Both the position numbers and the translations under genes were made by a program. The notes beneath the pieces are model-generated. The model did no database searches, was not told the origin of the DNA, and saw nothing but the letters and a program-made list of their open reading frames with translations. A DNA stretch of 64,000 nucleotides from Prevotella sp. (GTDB lineage: Bacteria; Bacteroidota; Bacteroidia; Bacteroidales; Bacteroidaceae), in the NCBI GenBank assembly GCA_024681875.1, contig JAILAA010000189.1, positions 25,491-89,490 on the forward strand, given 5' to 3'. This document shows, piece after piece, positions 1-7,754 of this stretch (position 1 is its first letter; every line of letters begins with the position of its first letter).

Positions 1-38
1 AAAACAAAAAAAAAGATACATCGTATGAAAAAAAGTCT

Positions 39-46
39 TACCTTTG
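39..46 (+). promoter_or_regulatory. Promoter -7 box for the first lipoprotein gene
   Basis: TACCTTTG matches the Bacteroidetes housekeeping -7 consensus TAnnTTTG and is followed by GCAGCG. It lies about 50 bases upstream of the ATG at 97. No clear TTTG -33 element is seen upstream, but the window edge leaves little room. Confidence 0.7.
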
Positions 47-96
47 CAGCGTTTTAATAAACTAATGATTGTTTTACAGATTTAAAAAGCAAAGAA

Positions 97-483
97 ATGA
101 AAAAGATTGCATTTATGTTCGCAGCTGCTGCAATGTTTGTAGCTTGCGGTAACAAGGCTAACGAGATTGTTTTGGACGCAGCTGACTCCGCTAAGGCAAT
201 GGAGGCTACTGTTGCTGAGTTCCAGGCACGCGCTCAGGCTGCAGCTGACGCTGTGACCGATGATCAGATTGACTTCAGCGTGGTGACTGAGGATTATGAC
301 TCTAACGCCGTCCGTGAGTTCGCTAAGAAGAACGCAGCTGACCTGATCCTGGCCGTTGCTGACACCGCTCTGAGCACTGAGTTCAACGACTTCTACAAGG
401 CTGAGCTGGCTAAGATCCTCGAGGCTAAGAAGGCTCCTAAGGCAGAGGGTGAGCAGCCCGCCGCTGAGGGTGAGCAGAAGTAA
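97..483 (+). CDS. Small Ala/Glu-rich lipoprotein of unknown function
   Basis: A 128-residue protein with a lipoprotein signal peptide: MKK, a hydrophobic alanine-rich core and the lipobox FVAC with Cys17 as the probable lipidated residue. The mature part is helical and rich in Ala, Asp and Glu. It ends in two near-identical AEGEQ repeats rich in Ala, Glu and Lys. No family is recognised. It is a single-gene unit with its own TACCTTTG promoter and a rho-independent terminator just after the stop. Its G/C-rich third positions resemble highly expressed genes such as rpsB and pgk in this window, so strong expression is plausible (inference). Confidence 0.85.
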   Translation: MKKIAFMFAAAAMFVACGNKANEIVLDAADSAKAMEATVAEFQARAQAAADAVTDDQIDFSVVTEDYDSNAVREFAKKNAADLILAVADTALSTEFNDFYKAELAKILEAKKAPKAEGEQPAAEGEQK

Positions 484-508
484 ATCCTGCGAACAGAATT
501 GTTAACAA

Positions 509-542
509 ATACTGCTGGACAAATGTTCAGCAGTATTTTTTT
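509..542 (+). terminator. Rho-independent terminator after the lipoprotein gene
   Basis: Perfect 9-bp stem ATACTGCTG (509-517) with CAGCAGTAT (528-536), extendable by one A-T and one G-T pair, followed by a T-run. It separates this gene from the convergent GH73 gene, which ends at 558. Confidence 0.9.
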
Positions 543-557
543 GTTGTTATAAAACGA

Positions 558-1499
558 TTAGCGCAAACGCAACTGATGACCTACTTGGATGGTGTAATCA
601 GGAGTAAGGTCGTTGAGTTTATAGAGCGACTTCAGGCGGATACCATATCGCTGTGAGATGGTGTACATTGATTCTCCCACAGCCACAACATGAACCTTTC
701 CTTTTAAATCCTTAGGCCCGTGGCGCTGTTTCTTCTTCAGCCACACTATCTCGCCCTCAGCCAAAACATCTTTCTTATCACGCTCATTGTAGCGTGCCAA
801 CTTGCGATAAGAGATGCCTATCTCATCGGCAATAGAACGGAAAGTGTCGCCGCGACGGGCATAAAGATAATAGTTTTTGTTGTAGATGTAAATAGGATGC
901 AAAGGTTGCCCACTGACGGAAGCATCACGGGCATGATCTACCATGAACCTATCGTAGGAACGAGCCTTGTCGTATTTGTCAAGGTTATAGCGCTCAATGA
1001 TGTCGATAAGGCTCTGCGCATAGCGCGGATTGGTGGCATAGCCTGCAGCCTTCAGTCCTTTGGCCCATCCCTTATAGTCAGTCATGCGGAGAGAGAAAAG
1101 GCTCCTGTAGCGCTGCCCCTTAGCAAGGAAACGTGAGTGATCCTCGAAGGAATCGTAGGCAGAAGGATATGCACGGAAGCACTCGTTAGCCCTGTCGTCA
1201 TCACGATAGATGGATGCGCCGCTCCATCCGTGGCACTTAATGCCGAAATGATTGTTGCCCTGCGTAGCCAGTGTACTCTGCCCTGCCGCCGACTCCAGCA
1301 GCCCCTGAGCCAATGTGATGGAGGCGGGCACCTTCCACCGCAGCATCTGTTCGATGGCGATGTCCTTGTATTGTTCTATATAGCGGTTGTAGGCATTCTG
1401 AGATTGGGAAAATGAGAAAAGAAGAAAATGAGAAAAGAAGAGCATCGTCAGCGCTATGCGTCGACAACAATTCTTAAATAAAAACCCGTCTCTTCTCAT
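558..1499 (-). CDS. GH73-family glucosaminidase with two LysM domains
   Basis: A secreted peptidoglycan hydrolase of 313 residues. Residues 1-34 form a signal peptide with a long N-region. Residues about 37-175 match the Bax/FlgJ-type endo-beta-N-acetylglucosaminidase fold: the segment ITLAQGLLESAAGQS carries the expected catalytic Glu (Glu69), followed by NNHFGIKC. Two LysM peptidoglycan-binding modules follow, at about 211-255 (YARRGDTFRSIADEIG) and 268-312 (VAVGESMYTISQRYG). The enzyme should trim glycan strands in the periplasm or septum. An internal ATG at 1445 is an alternative start that would leave a shorter signal peptide. It follows nadE by 28 bp, across an 8-bp repeat array that contains the ATG at 1499. 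Confidence 0.88.
   Translation of the reverse strand: MRRDGFLFKNCCRRIALTMLFFSHFLLFSFSQSQNAYNRYIEQYKDIAIEQMLRWKVPASITLAQGLLESAAGQSTLATQGNNHFGIKCHGWSGASIYRDDDRANECFRAYPSAYDSFEDHSRFLAKGQRYRSLFSLRMTDYKGWAKGLKAAGYATNPRYAQSLIDIIERYNLDKYDKARSYDRFMVDHARDASVSGQPLHPIYIYNKNYYLYARRGDTFRSIADEIGISYRKLARYNERDKKDVLAEGEIVWLKKKQRHGPKDLKGKVHVVAVGESMYTISQRYGIRLKSLYKLNDLTPDYTIQVGHQLRLR
1408..1439. repeat. 16-bp tandem duplication inside the GH73 signal peptide
   Basis: GAAAATGAGAAAAGAA occurs twice, back to back. On the coding strand it encodes the hydrophobic core of the signal peptide. Because 16 is not a multiple of 3, the two copies are read in different frames, yet both give Phe/Leu/Ser-rich hydrophobic sequence. 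Confidence 0.85.
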
Positions 1500-1533
1500 T
1501 TTCTCAATTTCTCATTCTCTCAATTTCTCAAAG
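1494..1533. repeat. Five-unit 8-bp repeat array between nadE and the GH73 gene
   Basis: Units of 8 bp (TCTCATTT, TCTCAATT, TCTCATTC, TCTCAATT, TCTCAAAG). The first unit contains the GH73 start codon and the last contains the nadE stop codon, so the whole spacer is repeat. Confidence 0.8.
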
Positions 1534-3456
1534 CCCCTCACATTCTTTCAGCCAAAGAGCGCAGACGGCATCGCTGGGCATACGCCAGTCGCCGCGCGGC
1601 GAGAGGCTGACGCTACCCACCTTAGGCCCGTCGGGCAGACAGGAGCGCTTGAACTGCTGATTAAAGAAGCGGCGGCAGAAAGTCTGAAGCCAGCGTTTGA
1701 TGACAGCATCGTCATATTTCCCCTTGAAAGCGTGCTGTGCCAGCATAAAAATCTTGGCGGGACGGAAACCGAGACGTACCATATAATAGAGGAAAAAGTC
1801 GTGTAGCTCGTAAGGGCCAACCAAGTCCTCCGTCTTCTGCTGAATGTTGCCGTCGGAATCGGCAGGCGTCAATTCAGGCGAGATGGGCGTGTCAACGACG
1901 TCGAGCAACGTGTCGTGCTGCACCATGAACGACGGCAGCTGCGCCACGTAGCGGATGAGGTACTGCACAAGCGTCTTAGGCACGCCACCGTTGACGCCAT
2001 ACATCGACATGTGGTCACCGTTATAGGTGCACCAACCAAGGGCCAGCTCCGACAAGTCGCCCGTACCAATAACCATTGCGCCCACCTGATTGGCCACGTC
2101 CATCAGTATCTGCGTGCGCTCGCGGGCCTGGGCATTCTCGTAGGTTACGTCGTGCTGCTGCATATTATGGCCAATGTCCTCGAAATGCTGCTTCACTGCC
2201 TTGGCAATGCTGATTTCGCGCTGCGTAATGCCCAGCGACTCCATCAAGCTGACAGCATTCTGATGGGTGCGGTCAGTAGTGCCGAAGCCAGGCATAGTGA
2301 TGCCAATGATGCCCAACCGCGAGAGGCCGAGACGGTCGAAGGCGCGCACAGTGACAAGCAGTGCCAGCGTAGAGTCCAGTCCTCCACTGATGCCGATGAC
2401 AGCCTTGTCGCAGTGGGTATGTTGCATGCGCTTGCACAAAGCAAGGGTCTGAATGTTGAGAATCTCCTCGCAGGTCCGCGTCATATTCTCGTCTGAAGGA
2501 ATAAAGGGATGCGGATTGATATCACGCAAAAGCTCGAAGTCACGAGGCGTTGTAGGCTTGGCATCAATAGAGGTGAGAGGTGTGAGGTGAGAGGTGAGAG
2601 AGTGTCTGAAGGTGGTGTTATTCTGCCTTTCTGAGCGCAGACGGTCGACGTCAATTTGCTGGATGCGCATCTGTGGCTCCAGGGCAAAGCGCGCAGCCTG
2701 TGCCAAAAGGCGTCCATTTTCATAGATAAGAGCATTGCCACCGTAAACCACGTCTTGTGTCGACTCACCATAGCCACAGCTGGCATAGACATAGCCGCAA
2801 ATCATACGGGCACTCTGTTGTCTGAGAAGCGACATCAGGTAGTCGTGCTTACCGATAAGCTCGTTGGAGGCCGACAGGTTGAAAATAATGTCGGCTCCGG
2901 ACAAGGCTAGCTGATTACTGGGCGGCAGCGGAGCCCACACATCCTCGCATATCTCAATGCCGAAGCATACACCGTCGCAGGTGCGGAAGAGCACTGGCTC
3001 ATTCGTCACAGTGACAGGACTGCCAGCCAAGTATATCTCCTGCTTTTGCAAGTCGTTGCTGCTGGCAAACCAGCGCTTCTCATAAAACTCGTTATAGTTG
3101 GGCAAGAAGGTCTTGGCCACCAGTCCGAGAATAGCGCCATGCTGCACTACGACAGCACAGTTGTAAAGCTTGAAGCCGATGCGCACGGGCATGCCCACGA
3201 TAGCAATGATGTCGAGTTTGCGGGTAAAGTCAAGCAATACAAGCAGGCCCTCCTCAGCCTTGTCCAAAAGGAGCTGCTGTCGGAAAAGATCCTGACAGCT
3301 ATAACCGGTCAGTGAGAGCTCAGGAAAGACAATAATCTCAGCGCCCTTGCCCTCGGCTTGGGCGATAAGGCTCTCCATCTGCTGCACGTTGTATTCTACA
3401 TCTGCCACGCGCACACCAGGTATCGCGGCGGCCACCTTGATAAGTCCGTATTTCAT
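1528..3456 (-). CDS. nadE: Glutamine-dependent NAD+ synthetase
   Basis: Converts nicotinic acid adenine dinucleotide to NAD+ using glutamine and ATP, the last step of NAD synthesis, in the cytosol. Residues 1-275 are a nitrilase-type glutaminase with the triad Glu46 (VFPELS), Lys115 (AKTFLPN) and Cys170 (GIEICEDVW). From about residue 330 comes the ATP-pyrophosphatase synthetase domain with the SGGLDS loop near residue 355 and GTGDLSELALGWCTYNGDH. At 642 residues it has the normal length of the two-domain form. A linker at about residues 285-296 is encoded by a 7-bp repeat array. A TAATTTTG -7 box lies at 3482-3489, 25 bp upstream of the ATG. Confidence 0.97.
   Translation of the reverse strand: MKYGLIKVAAAIPGVRVADVEYNVQQMESLIAQAEGKGAEIIVFPELSLTGYSCQDLFRQQLLLDKAEEGLLVLLDFTRKLDIIAIVGMPVRIGFKLYNCAVVVQHGAILGLVAKTFLPNYNEFYEKRWFASSNDLQKQEIYLAGSPVTVTNEPVLFRTCDGVCFGIEICEDVWAPLPPSNQLALSGADIIFNLSASNELIGKHDYLMSLLRQQSARMICGYVYASCGYGESTQDVVYGGNALIYENGRLLAQAARFALEPQMRIQQIDVDRLRSERQNNTTFRHSLTSHLTPLTSIDAKPTTPRDFELLRDINPHPFIPSDENMTRTCEEILNIQTLALCKRMQHTHCDKAVIGISGGLDSTLALLVTVRAFDRLGLSRLGIIGITMPGFGTTDRTHQNAVSLMESLGITQREISIAKAVKQHFEDIGHNMQQHDVTYENAQARERTQILMDVANQVGAMVIGTGDLSELALGWCTYNGDHMSMYGVNGGVPKTLVQYLIRYVAQLPSFMVQHDTLLDVVDTPISPELTPADSDGNIQQKTEDLVGPYELHDFFLYYMVRLGFRPAKIFMLAQHAFKGKYDDAVIKRWLQTFCRRFFNQQFKRSCLPDGPKVGSVSLSPRGDWRMPSDAVCALWLKECEGL
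2570..2600. repeat. 7-bp repeat array inside nadE
   Basis: Four units of GAGGTGA or GAGGTGT (plus strand). Read on the minus strand they encode Ser/Thr/Leu/Pro-rich sequence (HSLTSHLTPLTS) in the linker between the glutaminase and synthetase domains. Confidence 0.85.
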
Positions 3457-3481
3457 TATTTTTCAATTCTTCAATTCTCTG

Positions 3482-3489
3482 CAAAATTA
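3482..3489 (-). promoter_or_regulatory. Probable nadE -7 promoter box
   Basis: CAAAATTA on the plus strand is TAATTTTG on the minus strand, the same variant seen upstream of the endonuclease and map genes. It is 25 bp upstream of the nadE ATG. Confidence 0.55.
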
Positions 3490-4032
3490 GCTTTTTTCAT
3501 CCATTCTGGCAAATAAAACGATGCTTTTTTGCGAAATAATAACATACGACAAAAACGTGAAAGGAGCAGCCATAACATTTGTAAAGATAAATTATCACAA
3601 AAACAAGTCTGAGAAAAACATCAAAATAGAACAGGAAGAAGTAAAAAAACGCCTTTTTCCTATTTTTTGAAGCAGTTTTCGGGTATCAAAATTCTGCACA
3701 CTTCGCTAGAAACGTGCATTTTTTCGGCATAAAAGAGGTTTTTCTTTACTATTTTGCGGCTTCTACATATTCATCAACAGGCCAAATATTTTCAAAAGTG
3801 GGCTCCGCGTAAAAAAATCTGACTTAGATTTTTTTACGCGGAATTTTCACAGATGAACACAGAAACCACTTTTTACGTTACTGTACAGATTATCAGCAAG
3901 ATAATCAAACGACTGAAATACGGCGATTTTTCGCGCAAAAGATTTCTTAGCTCAGAATTTTTAAAATATGAGGGTAGTTAATCGAGAGTTTTGTAAATTT
4001 TTTTGCACGTTTCCCTCCGCACTCCATTTCTA
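3490..4032. other. AT-rich gene-free spacer
   Basis: About 540 bases without a convincing reading frame, lying between the nadE promoter and the end of the Smr gene. It is rich in A and T runs. The main structure is a perfect palindrome at 3804-3842. No tRNA-like sequence or transposase remnant was recognised. Confidence 0.7.
3801..3842. repeat. AT-rich palindrome, copy 1 of a dispersed element
   Basis: A 17-bp perfect stem: TCCGCGTAAAAAAATCT at 3804-3820 pairs with AGATTTTTTTACGCGGA at 3826-3842 around a 5-base loop. The left flank TTCAAAA and the arm GGCTCCGCGT recur at 38081-38134, also in a gene-free spacer. Confidence 0.85.
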
Positions 4033-5106
4033 TTATTTGATGGTAACCTGCGTGGCGCCGTAGCCATACTCCTGAAAAGAGGCATCCTGCCAGGTGTAGC
4101 CCTTATAGCGATACTGCAACTCATTGAGGAGTGCCTTGTGCAGCACGCCCTCGCCCTTGCCATGGATGAAGATAATGCGGGTACCGCGCTTCTTCTCATA
4201 ATTCTTCAGGGTGCGGCGAAATACGTCGAGCTGATGGTTGAGGATGTCGCTGGGGCTCATGCCTGTTGTATTGTCGAGCAGGGCATCGGCGTGGAGATCG
4301 ACAACCAAAGAAGAGTCTCCCCCCTGCCCCTCCCTACGAGGGAGGGGAGAAGATTCACTCTTCATAGTATTACCACTGGCAAGGATTGTTTTCCCTTCCC
4401 TCAAAGGGAGGGGGAAGGGGTGCACCTCCCTGTCGTGCTCTACAATGGTGTAGATGAGGGCGGGCTGCTCGAAGAAGTCGCTTTCCTGGAAGGTGTGCAG
4501 TTTGAAGAACTTCACGCCGTCGATGCGCAGCTGCACGTCGATGGCAGGCTTCAGCAGGAAGGGCTTTTCGCGCTTATAGGCCACGAGCTGAACAGCAACA
4601 CGCTCCATAGTGCCGAGGTCTTCGCGTCCGAACTCCTCGATGAAGAGCTTGGTGTTAGGCTCTACCTCATCTGTATAGCATAGCGTCCACGCCGTTCCCT
4701 CAGCCTTGAGGTAGGTGAAACGCATATAGTAGTTGGAGTCATTGACAAAGAAGGCCTCAAAACGGGTACGCGACAGCTCCTTGACATCGATGGGAACAAA
4801 AGCGAGATAGGCCGACAGCTGCTCGCCGCCCTTGCGTTCCTCGGGCTGTGGCTTGAAAGTGACGGGACGGTCAGCGGGCTCCGTCTCACGCTCTTGTGCT
4901 TTCTGCTGGGCCTTCTGCTGTTGCTTCACCTCAACGATGCGGCTGGTGTCGTAATTTTCTTCGCCTACCACCACTACCTCGTGCGTCATCATAGGCACTT
5001 GGAAACCGTCCTCGTCCTCCACCAGCACAATATTCTTTCCCTGGAAGCCAGCCACGCGGCCCCCACCCTTTTCACTCAGAAATCTTACTTTATCTCCTAT
5101 TTTCAT
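4033..5106 (-). CDS. DUF2027 protein with C-terminal Smr domain
   Basis: A 357-residue protein of a family common in Bacteroidetes. Residues 1-55 look like a small beta-barrel ([22 protein letters not shown]). Residues about 60-220 are the DUF2027 region. Residues about 270-357 form an Smr (MutS2-like) domain with VDLHAD and [14 protein letters not shown], a fold associated with nucleic acid nicking or binding. The substrate is unknown. Between DUF2027 and Smr, residues about 225-265 are low-complexity sequence ([19 protein letters not shown]) encoded by two palindromes, which looks like an insertion. It is the last gene of the lpxC/fabZ operon, 35 bp after the beta-helix lipoprotein gene across a 7-bp repeat array. 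Confidence 0.85.
   Translation of the reverse strand: MKIGDKVRFLSEKGGGRVAGFQGKNIVLVEDEDGFQVPMMTHEVVVVGEENYDTSRIVEVKQQQKAQQKAQERETEPADRPVTFKPQPEERKGGEQLSAYLAFVPIDVKELSRTRFEAFFVNDSNYYMRFTYLKAEGTAWTLCYTDEVEPNTKLFIEEFGREDLGTMERVAVQLVAYKREKPFLLKPAIDVQLRIDGVKFFKLHTFQESDFFEQPALIYTIVEHDREVHPFPLPLREGKTILASGNTMKSESSPLPRREGQGGDSSLVVDLHADALLDNTTGMSPSDILNHQLDVFRRTLKNYEKKRGTRIIFIHGKGEGVLHKALLNELQYRYKGYTWQDASFQEYGYGATQVTIK
4318..4425. repeat. Pair of G/C-rich palindromes inserted in the Smr gene
   Basis: Two palindromic segments, CCCCTCCCTACGAGGGAGGGG near 4326-4346 and CCCTTCCCTCAAAGGGAGGG near 4394-4413, separated by about 50 bases. Both have the look of a mobile palindromic unit: CTCCCT, a short loop, then AGGGAG. 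They remain in frame with the gene and encode proline/arginine/glutamate-rich sequence. Confidence 0.75.
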
Positions 5107-5141
5107 TTAACCATTGACCATTAACCATTAACCATTGACCA
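5107..5141. repeat. 7-bp repeat array between two operon genes
   Basis: Five units, TTAACCA or TTGACCA, fill the whole spacer between the stop codon of the beta-helix lipoprotein gene (5142) and the start codon of the Smr gene (5106). Confidence 0.9.
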
Positions 5142-6494
5142 TTATTCATAGCACCCTTTGCCCTGGGCCGTTGATAGCGAATCGAGATGGAAATCGTATA
5201 TCAGGTTCTTCTCGTCGACAAGGCGGAAATGCTGCTTACCTTGTATACTGTCCTTGGATGTTTCCCACATCATGTTCTTGCAGTTGATGGTATCCTCTAA
5301 AGCAGGCGTACGCAACAGGGTGTTGTCGAAGCTGTAGGAAAAGGGCGTGATAGTGTCGCCCTCAAGCGTCTGCCCCATCACCACGTCATCGTCATAGCCG
5401 GTCACGATGCTGTTGGTCATCGTCATGGTGTGCAGCGGATAGGCGTTTTCGCCGTAGAAATTGGCAAAGCGCAAGGCTGCGCCGCGTCCTCCGACAAAAG
5501 GATAGAACTGAGCCACGGTGCAATGATCCATCACGGCGGCACCACCGTAGAACGCCAGGCAGTCGCCCTGAGTATTGCTGAACTGGCAGCGCAGCAGCCC
5601 CACCCACGAGTTGAAGGCCAGAAGTCCATCGCCTGCGCAGTTGTGCACCACCGAGCGCTCCATGTAGAGGCGCTGTTGGTCGTTGCTGAAGCTTGCCGAG
5701 TCACAGACGATGCCGCTTTCCGCATTACGTATCTCAGTTGCAATCAACTCGTTATGGAATGATGTTGAAAAGAAGCGCAAACCTCGCCACTGACCACTGA
5801 CACGGTCGTAGGGAAGGTAGTCGAACATGTGGTCGAGCCTATCGCCACGCATCACCACGCTATCCGTTATGAGCGTACCGTAGATATCGGCTCCTGCCTT
5901 GTTGTGAAAGAAAAGTGAAGTATTGCGTACGGTCAGGGTAGCAGCACTGTCAACACGCAGGCCCTGACGTATGACGATGGGCTGGCGGGTCTCTATCACG
6001 CTATCACTGCTAACGACAAGACTGTCATAGAGCTGCGCATCCCAGGCATAGGCTCTGAGCACAACACGCTGTTCAACACCGCTTTCCAAGAGGAAAAGCA
6101 AGTCATCCTGTACCATCTGCGGCGTGAGTTGCTGATTCTTTGCGGCCGTAAACTCAACGAAGATACGTAGGCTGTCGCCGCTGCGCACCTCTAATCCGGT
6201 TACGATGGAGCCCAGATCGTTGTCAAGATAGGAGCCGTCAACGTTGACTCTGAAGCCTGTTTGGTTGCCCTGTCGCAGCCTGACGCTCTGAAGACGCAGA
6301 CCACGGCTGCATCGGTTGTATACCCAAAAGTCATAGGTACGCGAGCCCACAGTGCTGAACACAGTGTCCATTTTCACCGAGTCGGCAGAGAATGTCAGCA
6401 TCGCCGTTGGCGAGGCGGTAAACTTGTCGTCGTCGGAGCAAGCAAAGAAAGCTGCCACCGCCATCAGTATCAACAAAAAACGTTTTGTCATCAC
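5142..6494 (-). CDS. Predicted surface lipoprotein with parallel beta-helix
   Basis: A 450-residue lipoprotein. The signal peptide ends in FFAC with Cys19 as the likely acylated residue. The following SDDD resembles the acidic lipoprotein export signal described in Bacteroidetes, so surface exposure is likely (inference). Residues 30-170 form a beta-rich region. From about 180 on, repeated short strands with IYGTLITDSVVMRG, ATEIRNAESGIVCDSASF and CQFSNTQGDCLAFYGGAAVMDHCTVAQF suggest a right-handed parallel beta-helix of the pectate-lyase-like type. No catalytic residues can be assigned. It follows nspC by 84 bp in the lpxC/fabZ operon. Confidence 0.75.
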   Translation of the reverse strand: MMTKRFLLILMAVAAFFACSDDDKFTASPTAMLTFSADSVKMDTVFSTVGSRTYDFWVYNRCSRGLRLQSVRLRQGNQTGFRVNVDGSYLDNDLGSIVTGLEVRSGDSLRIFVEFTAAKNQQLTPQMVQDDLLFLLESGVEQRVVLRAYAWDAQLYDSLVVSSDSVIETRQPIVIRQGLRVDSAATLTVRNTSLFFHNKAGADIYGTLITDSVVMRGDRLDHMFDYLPYDRVSGQWRGLRFFSTSFHNELIATEIRNAESGIVCDSASFSNDQQRLYMERSVVHNCAGDGLLAFNSWVGLLRCQFSNTQGDCLAFYGGAAVMDHCTVAQFYPFVGGRGAALRFANFYGENAYPLHTMTMTNSIVTGYDDDVVMGQTLEGDTITPFSYSFDNTLLRTPALEDTINCKNMMWETSKDSIQGKQHFRLVDEKNLIYDFHLDSLSTAQGKGCYE

Positions 6495-6524
6495 AATATA
6501 TAAACGCGCGACATCTCCGGATAT

Positions 6525-6552
6525 TGTTTAGTGTTGAGTGTTTATTGTTGAG
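6525..6552. repeat. 7-bp repeat array between nspC and the lipoprotein gene
   Basis: Four units alternating TGTTTAG, TGTTGAG and TGTTTAT, followed by degenerate 7-bp units TGACCAT, CAACCTT and CAACCAA up to 6573. Confidence 0.75.
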
Positions 6553-6578
6553 TGACCATCAACCTTCAACCAATCATT

Positions 6579-7754
6579 TTAGTCCATGCGGCTACGATAA
6601 TCCTCATAGCCATACTGGCGCAATACCTCGCGGGTGCCGTCGGCGTGCAGCATGACGATGGCAGGATGGGTGATGCCGTTGAACATATTCGTCTTCACGG
6701 TGGTGTAGTGTATCATGTCCTCGAAGATAACCTCCTCACCCACCTTCAGCTCATGGTCAAAACACCAGGAAGACATGAAATCGCCGCTGAGACAGCTATT
6801 ACCGCCTAAGCGGTAGAGGTGTGGGGTGTGGGGTGTGGGGTAAGAGATGTGCTCAGCGTTACGGACCTCGGGGAAATAAGGCATCTCCAGACAGTCGGGC
6901 ATGTGACAGGTGAAGCTAACATCGAGGATGGCGGTGCGGATGCCTTTGTCCTCCACGATGTCTACCACGTGGCTCACCAACGGTCCCGTCTGCCAGGCAA
7001 AGGCGCTGCCTGGCTCGAGGATGATACGTAGCCACGGATAGCGTTCATGCAGCCCTTTCATCAGGGCAACAAGCAGTTCTACATCGTAGTCTTTACGCGT
7101 CATCAGGTGTCCGCCACCCAGATTCAGCCATTTCAGCTGCGGAAACCATTTCGCAAATTTCTCCTCGATATGTACCAGCGTGCGCTGCAATACGTCTGCC
7201 CCGCTCTCGCAGTGGCAGTGGCAATGAAAGCCTTCAATGCCCGCAGGTAGCGTGGTCGGCAGTTTTGCAGCAGAAACGCCGAAACGCGTGCCTGGCGCAC
7301 AAGGATTATAGAGCAGCGTCTCCACCTCGCTGTATTCAGGATTGACGCGCAGGCCGAGGCTCAGATTAGGATTGACGGCAAGGACGCGCTGGTGATAGCG
7401 CTCGTATTGCGACAGAGAGTTGAACGTCAGGTGACTGCTGCAACGGGCTATCGTATCTATCTCATCGTCAGTGTAGGCAGGTGAATAGGTATGTGCAGGA
7501 GCGCCAAACTCCTCATGTGCCAGCCGGGCCTCGCTCAACGAGCTGGCCGTCGTGCTATGGATATACTCCCTGAAAACAGGAAAGGTCTTCCATAAAGCAA
7601 AAGCTTTGAAGGCCAGAATGATGTCCACATCGGCACGCTGAGCCACATCGGCAATCAGATTCAGATTGCGACGCAGCTTCTGTTCCTCAATCATGTAGTA
7701 GGGTCCACTGACGGGCGTCGATGCGTATCTGCCGGCCTCTTCCAAATGTATCAT
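6579..7754 (-). CDS. nspC: Carboxynorspermidine/carboxyspermidine decarboxylase
   Basis: A PLP-dependent fold-III decarboxylase of 391 residues that makes spermidine (or norspermidine) from the carboxylated precursor in the alternative polyamine pathway. The PLP lysine is Lys50 in ILAFKAFALWKTF. The motifs HCHCESGAD and LNLGGGHLMTRKDYD, and GNSCLSGD near the C-terminal active site, are typical of the family. Its start codon overlaps the coaW stop by 4 bp. Residues about 304-313 (YPTPHTPHL) are encoded by a 7-bp repeat array and may be a local insertion. The partner carboxyspermidine dehydrogenase is not in the window. Confidence 0.93.
   Translation of the reverse strand: MIHLEEAGRYASTPVSGPYYMIEEQKLRRNLNLIADVAQRADVDIILAFKAFALWKTFPVFREYIHSTTASSLSEARLAHEEFGAPAHTYSPAYTDDEIDTIARCSSHLTFNSLSQYERYHQRVLAVNPNLSLGLRVNPEYSEVETLLYNPCAPGTRFGVSAAKLPTTLPAGIEGFHCHCHCESGADVLQRTLVHIEEKFAKWFPQLKWLNLGGGHLMTRKDYDVELLVALMKGLHERYPWLRIILEPGSAFAWQTGPLVSHVVDIVEDKGIRTAILDVSFTCHMPDCLEMPYFPEVRNAEHISYPTPHTPHLYRLGGNSCLSGDFMSSWCFDHELKVGEEVIFEDMIHYTTVKTNMFNGITHPAIVMLHADGTREVLRQYGYEDYRSRMD
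6816..6843. repeat. 7-bp repeat array inside nspC
   Basis: Units GAGGTGT, GGGGTGT, GGGGTGT and GGGGTAA on the plus strand, read on the minus strand as SYPTPHTPH just before the conserved GGNSCLSGD motif. Confidence 0.85.
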
